The notes beneath the pieces were generated by a model that was given only the letters and a program-made list of their open reading frames with translations, did no database searches and was not told where the DNA came from. Shown in pieces: positions 16,045 to 24,384 of a stretch of 24,596 bases of DNA. How positions within the stretch are numbered: the first letter of the stretch is position 1; each line of letters opens with the position of its first letter. A program made the position numbers and the translations under genes. Source of the DNA: CAZEGV01 sp964511645 (GTDB lineage: Bacteria; Bacteroidota; Bacteroidia; Cytophagales; JAAEPT01); the NCBI GenBank assembly GCA_964511645.1, contig CAZEGV010000041.1, forward strand, positions 1 to 24,596. Reading direction: 5' to 3'.

Positions 16045-16081
16045 AAATACTGCTCACAATAAAAACACCTAAGCAGTATTT
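16045..16081 (+). terminator. Hairpin with downstream T run (terminator-like)
   Basis: AAATACTGCT (16045-16054) pairs perfectly with AGCAGTATTT (16072-16081) around a 17-nt loop, followed shortly by a T6 run (16087-16092) on the plus strand. No gene lies upstream on the plus strand to terminate, so it could be an attenuator-like element for amt if transcription starts further upstream than the candidate promoter. From 16093 to 16251 I see nothing else. Confidence 0.35.
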
Positions 16082-16251
16082 TATGATTTTTTGAGCAGAA
16101 CAATAAGTTTTGAGTGTTTGATTAATAATATTTTAACTACACCCACCTCCTATCATCGTTAAAGCGGTATAAAAATCAAAAAAACACAATCTATCAAAGA
16201 CAATCATTTCATGTTTATCTAAAAACTCTCCGTTAAAAAAAAATAAATACT

Positions 16252-16259
16252 TACTTTTG
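16252..16259 (+). promoter_or_regulatory. Candidate amt promoter (-7 element)
   Basis: TACTTTTG matches the Bacteroidota -7 consensus TAnnTTTG exactly and lies 27 bp before the amt ATG, giving a short A-rich leader. No clear TTTG is present at -33, so strength is uncertain. Confidence 0.45.
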
Positions 16260-16286
16260 GGCTTTCATTTACAAAAAACATAACAA

Positions 16287-17606
16287 ATGTCATCTAAAAT
16301 ACTTGGGGTCAGTGTATTACTAATAATTACTAGCATTGCTTTTGGACAAGAGATTACTCCAACACTAGATAGCGGAGATACCGCTTGGATGCTAATGTCT
16401 ACCGCATTAGTGATGATGATGACCCCAGCAGGGTTGGCACTGTTTTATGGTGGGCTTACGCAAAACAAGTCGGTACTTAACACCGTTGGGATGAGCTATA
16501 CCGCCTTCCTTACAGGGGTATTAGCTTGGGTTTTCTTAGGTTATAGTATTGCTTTTGGCGATGCTAGTAATTCTTTTATAGGAGGTTTTGATTTAATGTT
16601 CCTAAAAGGAATACTACCTAGTGACTTGCACGGCTCTTTCCCAAAACTATTACACGTTATGTTTCAAGGCACTTTTGCAGCTATTGCAGTAGCCATAGTT
16701 TCAGGTTCTATCATTGAGCGAGTAAGGTTTTCTACTTGGATTATATTTTCTTTTTGGTGGGTGATTATCGTATATGCACCTATCTGCCACTGGGTATGGG
16801 GAACTGAAAATGGTTTTTTACATGGCGATTTAGATTTTGCTGGTGGCACAGTTATTCATATTAGTGCTGGTGTAGCTGGACTGGTTGTCTCTTTAATATT
16901 AGGAAGGCGTATTAATCTTGAAGAAGAAAGAAAACCATCATCTATCAAGTTGATGATTTTAGGTTCTGCATTGTTATGGTTTGGTTGGCATGGATTTAAT
17001 GGGGGGTCTGCTGAGGCTGCTAACGGGACTGCGGCAAGTGCTATCCTAGTGACTAATATTGCTGCTTGCATAGGTGGACTGATGTGGCTATTAATTGAGT
17101 GGTTTATCGTTAAGAAACCAACTTTAATCGGTATAGCTTCTGGTGCTGTATCTGGATTAGTAGGCATTACTCCTGCCGCAGGTTATGTAGATGTATCAGG
17201 TGCTATGGCTATTGGGCTTGTATCTGCTCTTGTGGGGTATTGGGGTGTAGTAAGGCTCAAAAAATTCTTTGGGCACGATGACACTTTAGATGCTTTTGGT
17301 ATGCACGGATTAGTAGGTATAGCTGGTGCAATACTTACGGGTATTTTTGCAGTAAAAAGCTTTGGTGGTACTTCTGGTGCGATAGAAGGTAACTGGACAC
17401 AGGTGCTTCTTCAGCTCAAGTCGGTGGGGATTACGGTTCTGTACTCTGCTACAATGACTTTTATTGTGTTCAAATTATCAGCATTAGTAACCAAGGGAGG
17501 TAGAATCAACCACAGCTTAGAGCTAGAAGGTATGGATATCGGCTATCATGGTGAGCGTAAAATGACTATTGATGAGGCTTTACTAGGCAAAAAGAAGAAA
17601 AAATAA
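16287..17606 (+). CDS. amt: Ammonium channel/transporter Amt
   Basis: Amt proteins are trimeric inner-membrane channels that take up ammonium. The 439-residue product starts with a probable cleaved signal peptide (cleavage near 20), then about eleven hydrophobic segments. Key positions match E. coli AmtB: D183 in DFAGG, twin pore histidines H191 and H340, the Phe gate region FQGTF (126-130), W171 near the outer site and F237 in GFNGG. The C-terminal tail has the conserved EGMDIGYHGER regulatory stretch, the region where PII (GlnK) docks in AmtB, and ends in five lysines. No glnK or other nitrogen gene is in the window. It is monocistronic and divergent from mraZ, with an AT-rich terminator just after its stop. 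Confidence 0.96.
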   Translation: MSSKILGVSVLLIITSIAFGQEITPTLDSGDTAWMLMSTALVMMMTPAGLALFYGGLTQNKSVLNTVGMSYTAFLTGVLAWVFLGYSIAFGDASNSFIGGFDLMFLKGILPSDLHGSFPKLLHVMFQGTFAAIAVAIVSGSIIERVRFSTWIIFSFWWVIIVYAPICHWVWGTENGFLHGDLDFAGGTVIHISAGVAGLVVSLILGRRINLEEERKPSSIKLMILGSALLWFGWHGFNGGSAEAANGTAASAILVTNIAACIGGLMWLLIEWFIVKKPTLIGIASGAVSGLVGITPAAGYVDVSGAMAIGLVSALVGYWGVVRLKKFFGHDDTLDAFGMHGLVGIAGAILTGIFAVKSFGGTSGAIEGNWTQVLLQLKSVGITVLYSATMTFIVFKLSALVTKGGRINHSLELEGMDIGYHGERKMTIDEALLGKKKKK

Positions 17607-17627
17607 AGTTTAATTTCAAAAGTTATT

Positions 17628-17657
17628 TAATAATACTTAATGGATTATTATTTTTTT
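17628..17657 (+). terminator. Intrinsic terminator of amt
   Basis: TAATAAT (17628-17634) pairs with ATTATTA (17644-17650) around a 9-nt loop, followed directly by seven T (17651-17657). The stem is AT-only and weak, but its place 22 bp after the amt stop and the T run support a terminator. Confidence 0.5.
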
Positions 17658-17660
17658 ACG

Positions 17661-17770
17661 GCATAGGGATAGCAGTGGAAATCCTTTCCGATTTTTCATC
17701 GGAAAGATTGGGAACGAATAGCCCGACCGTAGGGGCGAAATAGCCCCGTGAACGCAGTGAAAGGGATGCT
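17661..17770. repeat. Bulged-hairpin intergenic repeat, copy 2 (between amt and recB)
   Basis: GCATAGGGATAGCAGTGGA leads into a stem in which AATCCTTTCCGAT (17680-17692) pairs with ATCGGAAAGATT (17698-17709) around TTTTC, leaving one unpaired C in the left arm. GGGAACGAATAGCCCGACC follows, then a second hairpin GGGGC (17732-17736)/GCCCC (17743-17747). The same layout and flanks, with different stem sequences, occur downstream of ftsZ (335-506). Conserved flanks and covarying stems suggest a structured RNA or a mobile palindromic repeat. It sits between two convergent genes and could also act as a two-way terminator. Confidence 0.65.
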
Positions 17771-17780
17771 CCAATTATTA

Positions 17781-20700
17781 TTATTTTTGATTCATAACTT
17801 TATCTATTTTATTAAAGTCTTTGTTAGAAAACTTGATATAATGTATGCCTGTAAACTCTCCAGAACGCATTCCCCTCATAAATAAATAGATTGTACCACC
17901 AAAATCTTTGTCTATATCAAACCCTGGAATGCGCTGCTTGAGATACAAACAACTTGCGTAAGCGTAGATAAGTGCTTGCAAGTCATAACCGTTTTCCGTC
18001 ATCGCTTCGGATAAGTTGGATTGATGATATGCTTCAACATGATTACCTAGGTAATTTGATTTCCAATCTAGTGCATAATACTTGCCTTGATGTTCAAAAA
18101 ACAGGTCTATAAACCCTTGTATTACCCCATCATATTCTCTAGTGCCATCTAGTTGCAATAAAGGGAAGGTTGATTTGAGTGCTTTTAGTTTAAAATCATT
18201 AATAGGGTAATAAAATTTCAGTTCATTTATTTTTTTATAATACTTAATCTCTTTTAGGCTTCCGCCAAAAGGCATTGTAGCTTCCAATACCTGATGTATA
18301 AACAAAAGATAATTTTCTTTGTCTTCTTCGAGATATATGCTTTCGTAGAAAGGACTGATACGATCTACTGTTTGCTCCCAATATTGTGATGATGAGAAAT
18401 CTATTTGCTCAAATATTTGATGTAAAAAATTTCCCAAAACTGCTCCTCTAGGCATTTTTTTTAAAACGAACTCATCATAAGTGTTATAACCTTCTACCTC
18501 TTGGAGTATGGGAGAAAATCCATGGGCTTCGTTTAATGCAGAAAAACTAAGTGTTTTCCATCTTTTATAATCAGGTAACCAAGTAACGTCTTTATAGATG
18601 ACAGGGGTTTCACTTGCTGATTGAGTTAAATACTTAGCTTCTGGTTCTTCCAATTCTTCTACCCAATCAATCGTCTCATCACCTACTCTTGGCAACACAA
18701 AGTTTTGAATCAAACTCAATTCTGTTTGATTATTTCTTTGTGCTTTGTATGTTATATAACATTTGTAAACGGCTCTAGTGAGTGCTACATATAACAATCT
18801 TCTGTCTTCCTGGCTTTCTCCTTCTTTCCTCCATAACTCTTGCTTTTCGCTCAATTGAGTAGAACAGTAGTATTGCTGTTCGTCAGGATTAAAAAAACTT
18901 TCGATTGTTCTTTCTTTTTTTGAGGATTCAAAGTCAACAAAAAACACAATATTATACGCCAAGCCTTTACTTTTATGAATAGTAACAATCTGTACAGCAT
19001 TTTCGTCTCCTTCTACCCGCTGTAAATATTCGTCTCCCATTACATAACTCTGCTCTGAAGCACGTTGTAACCAAGCTACTAAATCCAGCAGAGATAAGTT
19101 TTTATTCTTCTCTAACTGATGTATCAACTCTACTATGTGTAAGATATTTACTAAAATTCTTTTCCCTGTAATACCTTTGGTTAGCAGGTGAGGGATTAAG
19201 CCTAGCTTATTAAACAAATTATTTAGCGACACAAACACTCCTTGACTGTCAAAATCAAACTGAGCTTGGCTAAATATCTCCATTACTTCTCCTTCGTCAA
19301 GACTCAACATATCCTGCAATTGAACCCCATGATAAGCAGAAAGCAAGGCTCTATTTATAGAGGATGAACTAGGTTCTAAAATCGCCATCAATAAATACAA
19401 TACATATTCCGCTTGGTCAGTTGTTAATACCTTCGTATCATTTACCATCGTGGTAGGAATGTCATAAAGATTTAATTCTTTTTTTATCTCATCTATATGT
19501 GATTTTCCTCGTATAAGAATCCCAATATCAGAAGGTTTTACTTTTCTTCCATCCAAGATTCCCATTTGGAGCAAATCATAAATCTGACGGACAATTTTAC
19601 TTGCCCTATCATCTTTGTTTGTATACACTGTACAGGTAATTGGCAAAACTACTTTATCCGCAACAGACAGGCTTCCTAAATCTTTTCTACCTGCCCCAAC
19701 AGGGACGTATTCAATTTCTTTATCCAAAAAAGTATTAAAAGAAGGTTTAGGAATAAAAAACTGATTTAATGACTGAAGTAAGCTCGGAGTTGAACGATAG
19801 TTGACAGTCATTGAATAACACCTATCTACTTTTCTTCTCGCTCTTTTGTATGTATTTACATCTGCTTTCTGAAAGGAATAAATAGACTGTTTAGGGTCTC
19901 CAATATAAAATATAGTTGTTTGGCTATGGGCAAATAAGTTATCAAAAACCTCATACTGTGCTTTGTTTGTGTCTTGAAACTCATCAACAAACAAAGCCCA
20001 AAATTTTGGTTGAAGCAAGTCTCTTAGCTCTTCTTTTTTCTCGATAGAGGCACGCCACATATCACTAATCAAATCATTAAACGTAAGTACAGACTGAGCT
20101 TCTTTTAATTCTTGTACTTTCGTTACTGCCCCATCTTTAAGCATTTGCTTGACGATAGTTGCGAGTAATTTTTTATCTGCTAATTTTAGCTGGGTCTGAA
20201 CCTCTATTATCTGTAAAGCAATTTCGTATAGTGATTCGTCTTTTTTTAAATACTTAGCATCTTTGGCTTTTAAAACTTTCACATACTCTTCACAAAAAGC
20301 ATTAGCATCATTTAGTAGTTTTCCTAAATTGTACCATCCTTTTTGATATTTTTCTTTATTTCGAAAAAAGACAGTTTTAAAAGCTTCTTCATAATTCAGC
20401 TCATCGTCTATTAATTTTTTCTTGTCCTTCTCCCAACTTGCTACTGACTCATAACTTTCTGACGAATAAGATTTTCCTCCTAATTCCTCTTTTAATATTT
20501 TTTGTAGTAGCTCTGTACTAAATAAACCTTTACCTTCTACTTTTAAAGCCAATAATGACTCTAACACATCTATCGGTAAAGAGGTTACACTTCTCCGCCA
20601 ATAATCACTGACAACCTTTTGTACATACTCATCATCACTAATAGCTAGCTTAAGCCCAAAATTTTGCCCTGTTTCAAATGAAAACTCTGCTAATATCTGC

Positions 20701-21077
20701 TGACAAAAGCTATGAATCGTACAAATCATAGCTTCATCAATAGTAAAAACGGCTGTTTTAATTCTTCTTTGTACCTCTTCTTTACTTGTTTTTTTTATCG
20801 CTTCCGCTAAAATCTCTTCTAATAAATCATCATCCAAAGCTACACCGTGACTCAAAAACTGATATATCTTACGAATCAAAACACCAACTCTAGTGTCCAG
20901 TTCTGCAACCGCTGATTTTGTAAATGTTACCAATACAATTTGCTTGGGACTTAAACCTTTTTCTAAAATCAACCTAAGCATTAGTATGGCAATCGAAAAA
21001 GTTTTGCCAGTACCTGCACTGGCCTCTATAAGATTACTACCCCTTAGTGGGGCTTTTTTCACATCAAAGGAAATCAT
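17781..21077 (-). CDS. recB: RecB-type helicase-nuclease (exodeoxyribonuclease V beta subunit)
   Basis: This 1098-residue protein is an SF1 (UvrD/Rep) helicase fused to a PD-(D/E)XK nuclease, as in RecB, which with RecC and RecD resects double-strand breaks. The P-loop ASAGTGKT is at 19-26, TFTKSAVAEL at 51-60, the DExx box VDEFQDT at 364-370, GDPKQSIY at 393-400; later come TIHKSKGL (motif V) and RRLLYVALTRA (motif VI). The nuclease keeps H886, D991, D1004 and K1006, with D991-D1004 spaced 13 as in E. coli D1067-D1080. The DWKSNYLG and FGGTIYLFMRG stretches are RecB-like rather than AddA-like. ATG start 1 nt after the upstream MORN-protein stop. No recC or recD lies in the window. Confidence 0.93.
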   Translation of the reverse strand: MISFDVKKAPLRGSNLIEASAGTGKTFSIAILMLRLILEKGLSPKQIVLVTFTKSAVAELDTRVGVLIRKIYQFLSHGVALDDDLLEEILAEAIKKTSKEEVQRRIKTAVFTIDEAMICTIHSFCQQILAEFSFETGQNFGLKLAISDDEYVQKVVSDYWRRSVTSLPIDVLESLLALKVEGKGLFSTELLQKILKEELGGKSYSSESYESVASWEKDKKKLIDDELNYEEAFKTVFFRNKEKYQKGWYNLGKLLNDANAFCEEYVKVLKAKDAKYLKKDESLYEIALQIIEVQTQLKLADKKLLATIVKQMLKDGAVTKVQELKEAQSVLTFNDLISDMWRASIEKKEELRDLLQPKFWALFVDEFQDTNKAQYEVFDNLFAHSQTTIFYIGDPKQSIYSFQKADVNTYKRARRKVDRCYSMTVNYRSTPSLLQSLNQFFIPKPSFNTFLDKEIEYVPVGAGRKDLGSLSVADKVVLPITCTVYTNKDDRASKIVRQIYDLLQMGILDGRKVKPSDIGILIRGKSHIDEIKKELNLYDIPTTMVNDTKVLTTDQAEYVLYLLMAILEPSSSSINRALLSAYHGVQLQDMLSLDEGEVMEIFSQAQFDFDSQGVFVSLNNLFNKLGLIPHLLTKGITGKRILVNILHIVELIHQLEKNKNLSLLDLVAWLQRASEQSYVMGDEYLQRVEGDENAVQIVTIHKSKGLAYNIVFFVDFESSKKERTIESFFNPDEQQYYCSTQLSEKQELWRKEGESQEDRRLLYVALTRAVYKCYITYKAQRNNQTELSLIQNFVLPRVGDETIDWVEELEEPEAKYLTQSASETPVIYKDVTWLPDYKRWKTLSFSALNEAHGFSPILQEVEGYNTYDEFVLKKMPRGAVLGNFLHQIFEQIDFSSSQYWEQTVDRISPFYESIYLEEDKENYLLFIHQVLEATMPFGGSLKEIKYYKKINELKFYYPINDFKLKALKSTFPLLQLDGTREYDGVIQGFIDLFFEHQGKYYALDWKSNYLGNHVEAYHQSNLSEAMTENGYDLQALIYAYASCLYLKQRIPGFDIDKDFGGTIYLFMRGMRSGEFTGIHYIKFSNKDFNKIDKVMNQK

Positions 21078-21078
21078 A

Positions 21079-22566
21079 TCAATAGCGTTCTTGCTCTGTT
21101 AAATTACCCACATCATCATAATAAAACCACTCTTTTGATTTTGTATCTAATTGGTAATAACCTTCCGCTACTTTTATCCCTTGCTCGTTATAGTAAATCC
21201 ACTTCCCCTCTCTTTTCCCTTTCTTAAAAGACCCCTTGGACAAAACCACCTTATCCACTCCGTAATAAATCCACTCAGCGTCCTGCAAACCCTCTTTATA
21301 GTTCCCTTTTGATAAAACCTGCCCATTTTCATCATACGAGATCACAATGCCATTTCCAGATTTAAAAGTACCAAAGCTTAATGGCTTACCAAATTTATCC
21401 CATACTCCTTTTATATCTACTAACTTTCCTTTTGTGTAATGGCTCAATTCTTTTAGTGTAGAGTCAGCATAATAAGAAAAATAGTCGCCATCTAGTAAAC
21501 CATCTTTATAGTTTTCTACTCGTGTCAAATTTCCCAAAGAATCGTAATTGTACCACTCACCTTGTTCTAATCCTTCCGAGTATTTCCCTGTATATTTCAG
21601 CATACCATTAGGATAAGAAACCATCCAAATACCTTCTTCTTTATCATTTTTATAATTCCCAAGAGCGTATGATTTACCATTTTCATAAAAGAAAGACCAT
21701 TTTCCTATGCGATCACCTGAGTCATATTGTCCAATTATTTCTATTCCGCCATTGTCATATAATTGTTTATAATCTCCAGATAGCTCTCCGTAAGTATAAA
21801 AATATCGCTTTTTTAAATTCCCTGACTCATAGTACTCATCCCATAACCTATGCTTTTGATTGTACTCATATTCTCCTATTTGGCACACATTACCATTATC
21901 ATAAAACTCTATCCAGACACTGTCTTTTTCTCCTTGGTCAAAATACCCCCAAGTTACAGTGTCACCAGTAGAAGTTAACTCTACATAATCTCCCTGCTCA
22001 AGGTTATCCTTGTATATTGTAAGCCCTAAGAGATATCCACTCTTGGCGTATTCTTTTACCGTTCCTTCTATCTTGCCTGCCGAATACGGGATTTCCATTC
22101 TCAATATTCCATTTCGATAGTAGGATTTAGCTACCCCTTCTTTTTTCCCGTCTACATATTCTTCTACTCTAATGATTTTTTTAGATGAATTATAGTACCA
22201 TCGTTCTCCTGAACCTTTTTTTAGTTTTGTGCATTTTTGGCATTCTCCATCTTCAAAGCACCATTTACTTACTTTTTTAAGCCCTTTTTCATCATACCAT
22301 TCTGTGTATTTTATTTTCCCTGTCGAATAAAAGTATTTCGATTCACCCAATCTCTCCCCTTGTTTATAGTACTGTAAACTACTTAATTTTTCCGATTTAT
22401 CATACATCAATAACTTCCCGTCAAAAATCCCCCCTTCTAATGTATCTCCGAGTATATAAACCTGCTTAGCCAAATTATCATAGTATGACTTATAATTTTG
22501 GGCATTCGTCTTTATGCTTAAGACAAAAACAACTATCACCAAACAAAAAACATTTTTATTATTCAT
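21079..22566 (-). CDS. Secreted MORN-type (YwqK-like) repeat protein
   Basis: The 495 residues begin with a signal peptide (hydrophobic core about 6-18, cleavage near NAQ at 23). About 18 tandem repeats of 23-24 residues fill nearly all the rest, with the pattern YYxNGxLxxxGxYxxGxxxGxW, the MORN_2 type seen in YwqK-family proteins. A Cys-containing interruption (near 102-113, CFEDGECQKC) breaks the repeat register. Such repeats form extended beta-hairpin arrays; the protein is predicted to act outside the cytoplasm, but no enzyme motif is visible. Database labels such as 'antitoxin YwqK' should not be taken as function. It lies 1 nt upstream of recB, with its start directly beside the tail of a decayed IS3-family orfA (stop codon at 22570-22572). 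Confidence 0.85.
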   Translation of the reverse strand: MNNKNVFCLVIVVFVLSIKTNAQNYKSYYDNLAKQVYILGDTLEGGIFDGKLLMYDKSEKLSSLQYYKQGERLGESKYFYSTGKIKYTEWYDEKGLKKVSKWCFEDGECQKCTKLKKGSGERWYYNSSKKIIRVEEYVDGKKEGVAKSYYRNGILRMEIPYSAGKIEGTVKEYAKSGYLLGLTIYKDNLEQGDYVELTSTGDTVTWGYFDQGEKDSVWIEFYDNGNVCQIGEYEYNQKHRLWDEYYESGNLKKRYFYTYGELSGDYKQLYDNGGIEIIGQYDSGDRIGKWSFFYENGKSYALGNYKNDKEEGIWMVSYPNGMLKYTGKYSEGLEQGEWYNYDSLGNLTRVENYKDGLLDGDYFSYYADSTLKELSHYTKGKLVDIKGVWDKFGKPLSFGTFKSGNGIVISYDENGQVLSKGNYKEGLQDAEWIYYGVDKVVLSKGSFKKGKREGKWIYYNEQGIKVAEGYYQLDTKSKEWFYYDDVGNLTEQERY

Positions 22567-22572
22567 AGTCTA

Positions 22573-22957
22573 CAATATATAGAAGTTCAATTCATCAACC
22601 AACGAAATGATTGTAATTCTTTGTCTTATACCATGACGGAACTCTACTTCCCCCATTTGGGCGAACTTATTTTTCTATGAATAATAGGTGACAGGGTAAA
22701 TACCATATTTTAATAAGATTACATTAACCCCATTTGTTTTAGCCTCCTCTAATATTGACTGCTTGGTTTCTTTGTTATACCAGTTTAACTATAATATGAG
22801 TCTAATTTAGATTGAATTGTTTTTTGCAAAATCGAGGAAAAATGATTTAGCATAACTGGTTAAGGTAAATTATTTTAACGAAGAGAGTGTAAAAACAAAC
22901 AGGATAAATGACTTATCTTATAGTTAAGATGGTATTAAACGTTCTTCTTTTTGACAT
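22573..22957 (-). pseudogene. Decayed IS3-family orfA (transposase HTH subunit), split by the MITE-like element
   Basis: Minus-strand codons 1-7 (ATG at 22955-22957, MSKRRTF) stop at the element inserted at 22778-22934. Removing the element and one TTA/TAA duplicate joins TTT to AAC in frame and gives NKETKQSILEEAKTNGV, then KYGIYPVTYYS, a typical IS3-family OrfA helix-turn-helix. Next comes an in-frame TAG (22675-22677) where the family has Trp (YYSWK), then KNKFAQMGEVEFRHG. Recognisable similarity ends near 22630, although the frame stays open to a TAG at 22570-22572. OrfB and the distal end of the IS are missing. It has at least two inactivating changes and is certainly non-functional. Confidence 0.85.
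22778..22934 (+). mobile_element. 157-bp MITE-like element, copy 1
   Basis: The element begins TACCAGTTTAACTATAA and ends with its inverted repeat, with two changes in the right end (TTAAGATGGTA). It is flanked by direct 3-bp duplicates TTA (22775-22777 and 22935-22937). It differs from copy 2 at three of 157 positions. It has no ORF, so it would need a transposase in trans. The insertion lies within an IS3-family orfA. TNA/TWA 3-bp duplications occur in some IS5-family groups, but the parent transposase is not identified here. Confidence 0.85.
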
Positions 22958-22994
22958 AATTACAAATTTATTATACTTTTTGATATATAATATA

Positions 22995-23021
22995 TGTCCG
23001 AACTTTTAAGGGGCTAATTCA
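22995..23021 (-). repeat. Probable terminal inverted repeat of the decayed IS3-family element
   Basis: On the minus strand this begins TGAATTAGCCCCTTAAAAG and continues to GGACA. A TG end, this general sequence, and a 37-bp gap to the orfA start are typical of IS3-family left ends. It marks the right boundary of the relic at 23021, only 47 bp before the LRR gene start. The partner end is not seen. Confidence 0.5.
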
Positions 23022-23068
23022 AGATAGAGGTTACTTTTTTTTATTATATTGTATATAGTATAAAAGTA

Positions 23069-24091
23069 ATGAAAATGATGAAAACAATGAAAATGATGAA
23101 AATTTATTCGCTAGTGCTAATATTTATTTCTAGTAGTTTAGTGGCACAACAAAATATAAATATACCTGATGCTAAGTTTAAGCAAAAATTAATATTAGAA
23201 GGAGTTGATCTTAATGGTGATAAAGAAATATCTGTTACAGAGGCATTAGATGTGACTAGTTTAAATCTTTCTCTTGGTCGTATTAAAGATTTGGAGGGGA
23301 TACAATATTTTACCAACTTGACAAAATTAAATTGTCAAGCAAATTTACACTTATCTTCAATTGACTTAAGCCAAAATGTAGCTCTAACTCATTTAGATTT
23401 GACTCAAGTAGAGGTGTCTACTATTGATTTGAGTCATAATACTGCTTTAGTAGATCTTGAAATTGATCTTAATTTTAACCTTACAAGTTTAGATTTAAGT
23501 CATAACCTATTACTTAAAAAGTTAAATATATCTCATACAGGAATTGAGAGTATGGATTTTAGTAAAAATCCTAATTTAGAAGAGTTATCTGCTGGGCAAA
23601 GTTTTTTAACACAAATAGATGTGTCTAAAAATCTAAAATTAAAAGAACTTATTTGTTTTTATAGTCGCTATTTAAAACAAGTTAATCTTGCAAATGGAAA
23701 GAATATTACTAAAATGTTTGCTTATTCTTCACCTCTTCTTTCTTGTATACAAGTAGATGCTAGTGTAATTAATAATATCCCTAGTAATTGGAGAAAAGAC
23801 AGTAAAGCCAATTATTCATCTAATTGTTATGCAATTACAGGGATGGAAACATTAAACAGTATCGGCAGTATTTCTGTATATCCTAATCCTGCTAAGGATG
23901 TAATTATTGTTGATAATAAGTCACAAATAAAAGTTATTAAAGTTAGAATAATGAATTTGTTAGGAAAAGAAATATCTGTAGTAAATTTAGATAACAAAAT
24001 GATTGACATTTCTGATTTGAGTACAGGAGTTTACATTTTACAATTAGAAACTGAAGCGGGAATTTCGAATAAACGTTTTGTGAAAGAGTAA
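23069..24091 (+). CDS. Secreted leucine-rich-repeat protein with T9SS sorting domain
   Basis: The 340-residue product has a signal peptide (hydrophobic core 12-25, cleavage near LVAQ), an EF-hand-like DLNGDKEISVTEA segment at 47-59, and about seven irregular 21-23-residue leucine-rich repeats (about 60-235; LTHLDLTQ, IDLSHN, LDLSHN, LNISHT). The C-terminal part (about 266-340; SVYPNPAKDVI, LSTGVYILQLE, KRFVKE) is a type A T9SS sorting domain, so the protein should cross the outer membrane and be attached or released. The start is ambiguous: a duplicated ATGAAAATGATGAAA gives Met at 1, 3, 4, 7, 9 and 10, and Met10 (MKIYS) gives the most usual signal peptide. It stands alone between two MITE-like copies and IS3 relics and is visibly more AT-rich than the dcw genes. 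Ligand unknown. Confidence 0.88.
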   Translation: MKMMKTMKMMKIYSLVLIFISSSLVAQQNINIPDAKFKQKLILEGVDLNGDKEISVTEALDVTSLNLSLGRIKDLEGIQYFTNLTKLNCQANLHLSSIDLSQNVALTHLDLTQVEVSTIDLSHNTALVDLEIDLNFNLTSLDLSHNLLLKKLNISHTGIESMDFSKNPNLEELSAGQSFLTQIDVSKNLKLKELICFYSRYLKQVNLANGKNITKMFAYSSPLLSCIQVDASVINNIPSNWRKDSKANYSSNCYAITGMETLNSIGSISVYPNPAKDVIIVDNKSQIKVIKVRIMNLLGKEISVVNLDNKMIDISDLSTGVYILQLETEAGISNKRFVKE

Positions 24092-24111
24092 TGATAATAA
24101 GAATAAAGAGA

Positions 24112-24150
24112 GATTACGACCGTTGCAAAAACCCTTGTAATCATTTTTTT
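24112..24150 (+). terminator. Intrinsic terminator of the LRR gene
   Basis: GATTACGA (24112-24119) pairs with TTGTAATC (24135-24142), with one G-U pair, around a 15-nt loop. Seven T (24144-24150) follow. It begins about 20 bp after the LRR stop. Confidence 0.55.
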
Positions 24151-24202
24151 CTTTTTATATTCGATATCAGGAGTCCTAGGGTGTAATATCTAATGCTCAA
24201 TA

Positions 24203-24240
24203 AAAGTGATTAAATGAGTTAAAATTCATTTAATCACTTT
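24203..24240. terminator. Perfect 15-bp hairpin (possible two-way terminator)
   Basis: AAAGTGATTAAATGA (24203-24217) pairs perfectly with TCATTTAATCACTTT (24226-24240) around 8 nt. It is A-flanked on one side and T-ending on the other, so it could stop transcripts in either direction. It separates the LRR gene from the IS3 orfB relic. Confidence 0.5.
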
Positions 24241-24267
24241 ATATTTAACAAATAAAATTATACTATT

Positions 24268-24384
24268 ATCAATAGAGGTGTACAATATACATCCAACAAA
24301 ACGACTCACTTATTAGCTTTTAAGTCAAAGCATGAGTAGGAAAGGTAATTGTTGGGATAATGCTGTGGCTGAAAGTTTCTTTAA
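24268..24384 (+). pseudogene. Fragment of an IS3-family orfB (DDE integrase), interrupted
   Basis: From 24268 one frame reads INRGVQYTSNKTTHLLAFKS. From 24332, shifted by one base, the next reads MSRKGNCWDNAVAESFF. Together these are the classic IS3-family OrfB blocks around the second Asp and the final Glu of the DDE triad. The usual HSDRG is changed to IINRG, so the catalytic Asp is lost, and a frameshift splits the two blocks. The sequence stops at the MITE-like element (from 24385). It lies on the opposite strand from the orfA relic at 22573-22957, so the two are separate remnants or were rearranged. Non-functional. Confidence 0.85.

Noticed and set aside
15588..16286. An origin of replication (two DnaA boxes, AT-rich, divergent genes).
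   Set aside because: Only two boxes were found, with no cluster and no dnaA, dnaN or similar neighbours. A regulatory role is simpler.
21079..22566. A toxin-antitoxin system (YwqK 'antitoxin' label).
   Set aside because: The protein is exported, is made of MORN repeats, and has no toxin gene beside it; the label is a database carry-over.
21079..22566. A CRISPR or DNA-level tandem repeat array within the MORN-protein gene.
   Set aside because: The repeats are at protein level with diverged DNA, and there are no identical direct repeats with spacers.
22573..24384. A single intact IS3 element carrying the LRR gene as cargo.
   Set aside because: The orfA and orfB remnants are on opposite strands, both carry inactivating changes, and only one IS end was found.
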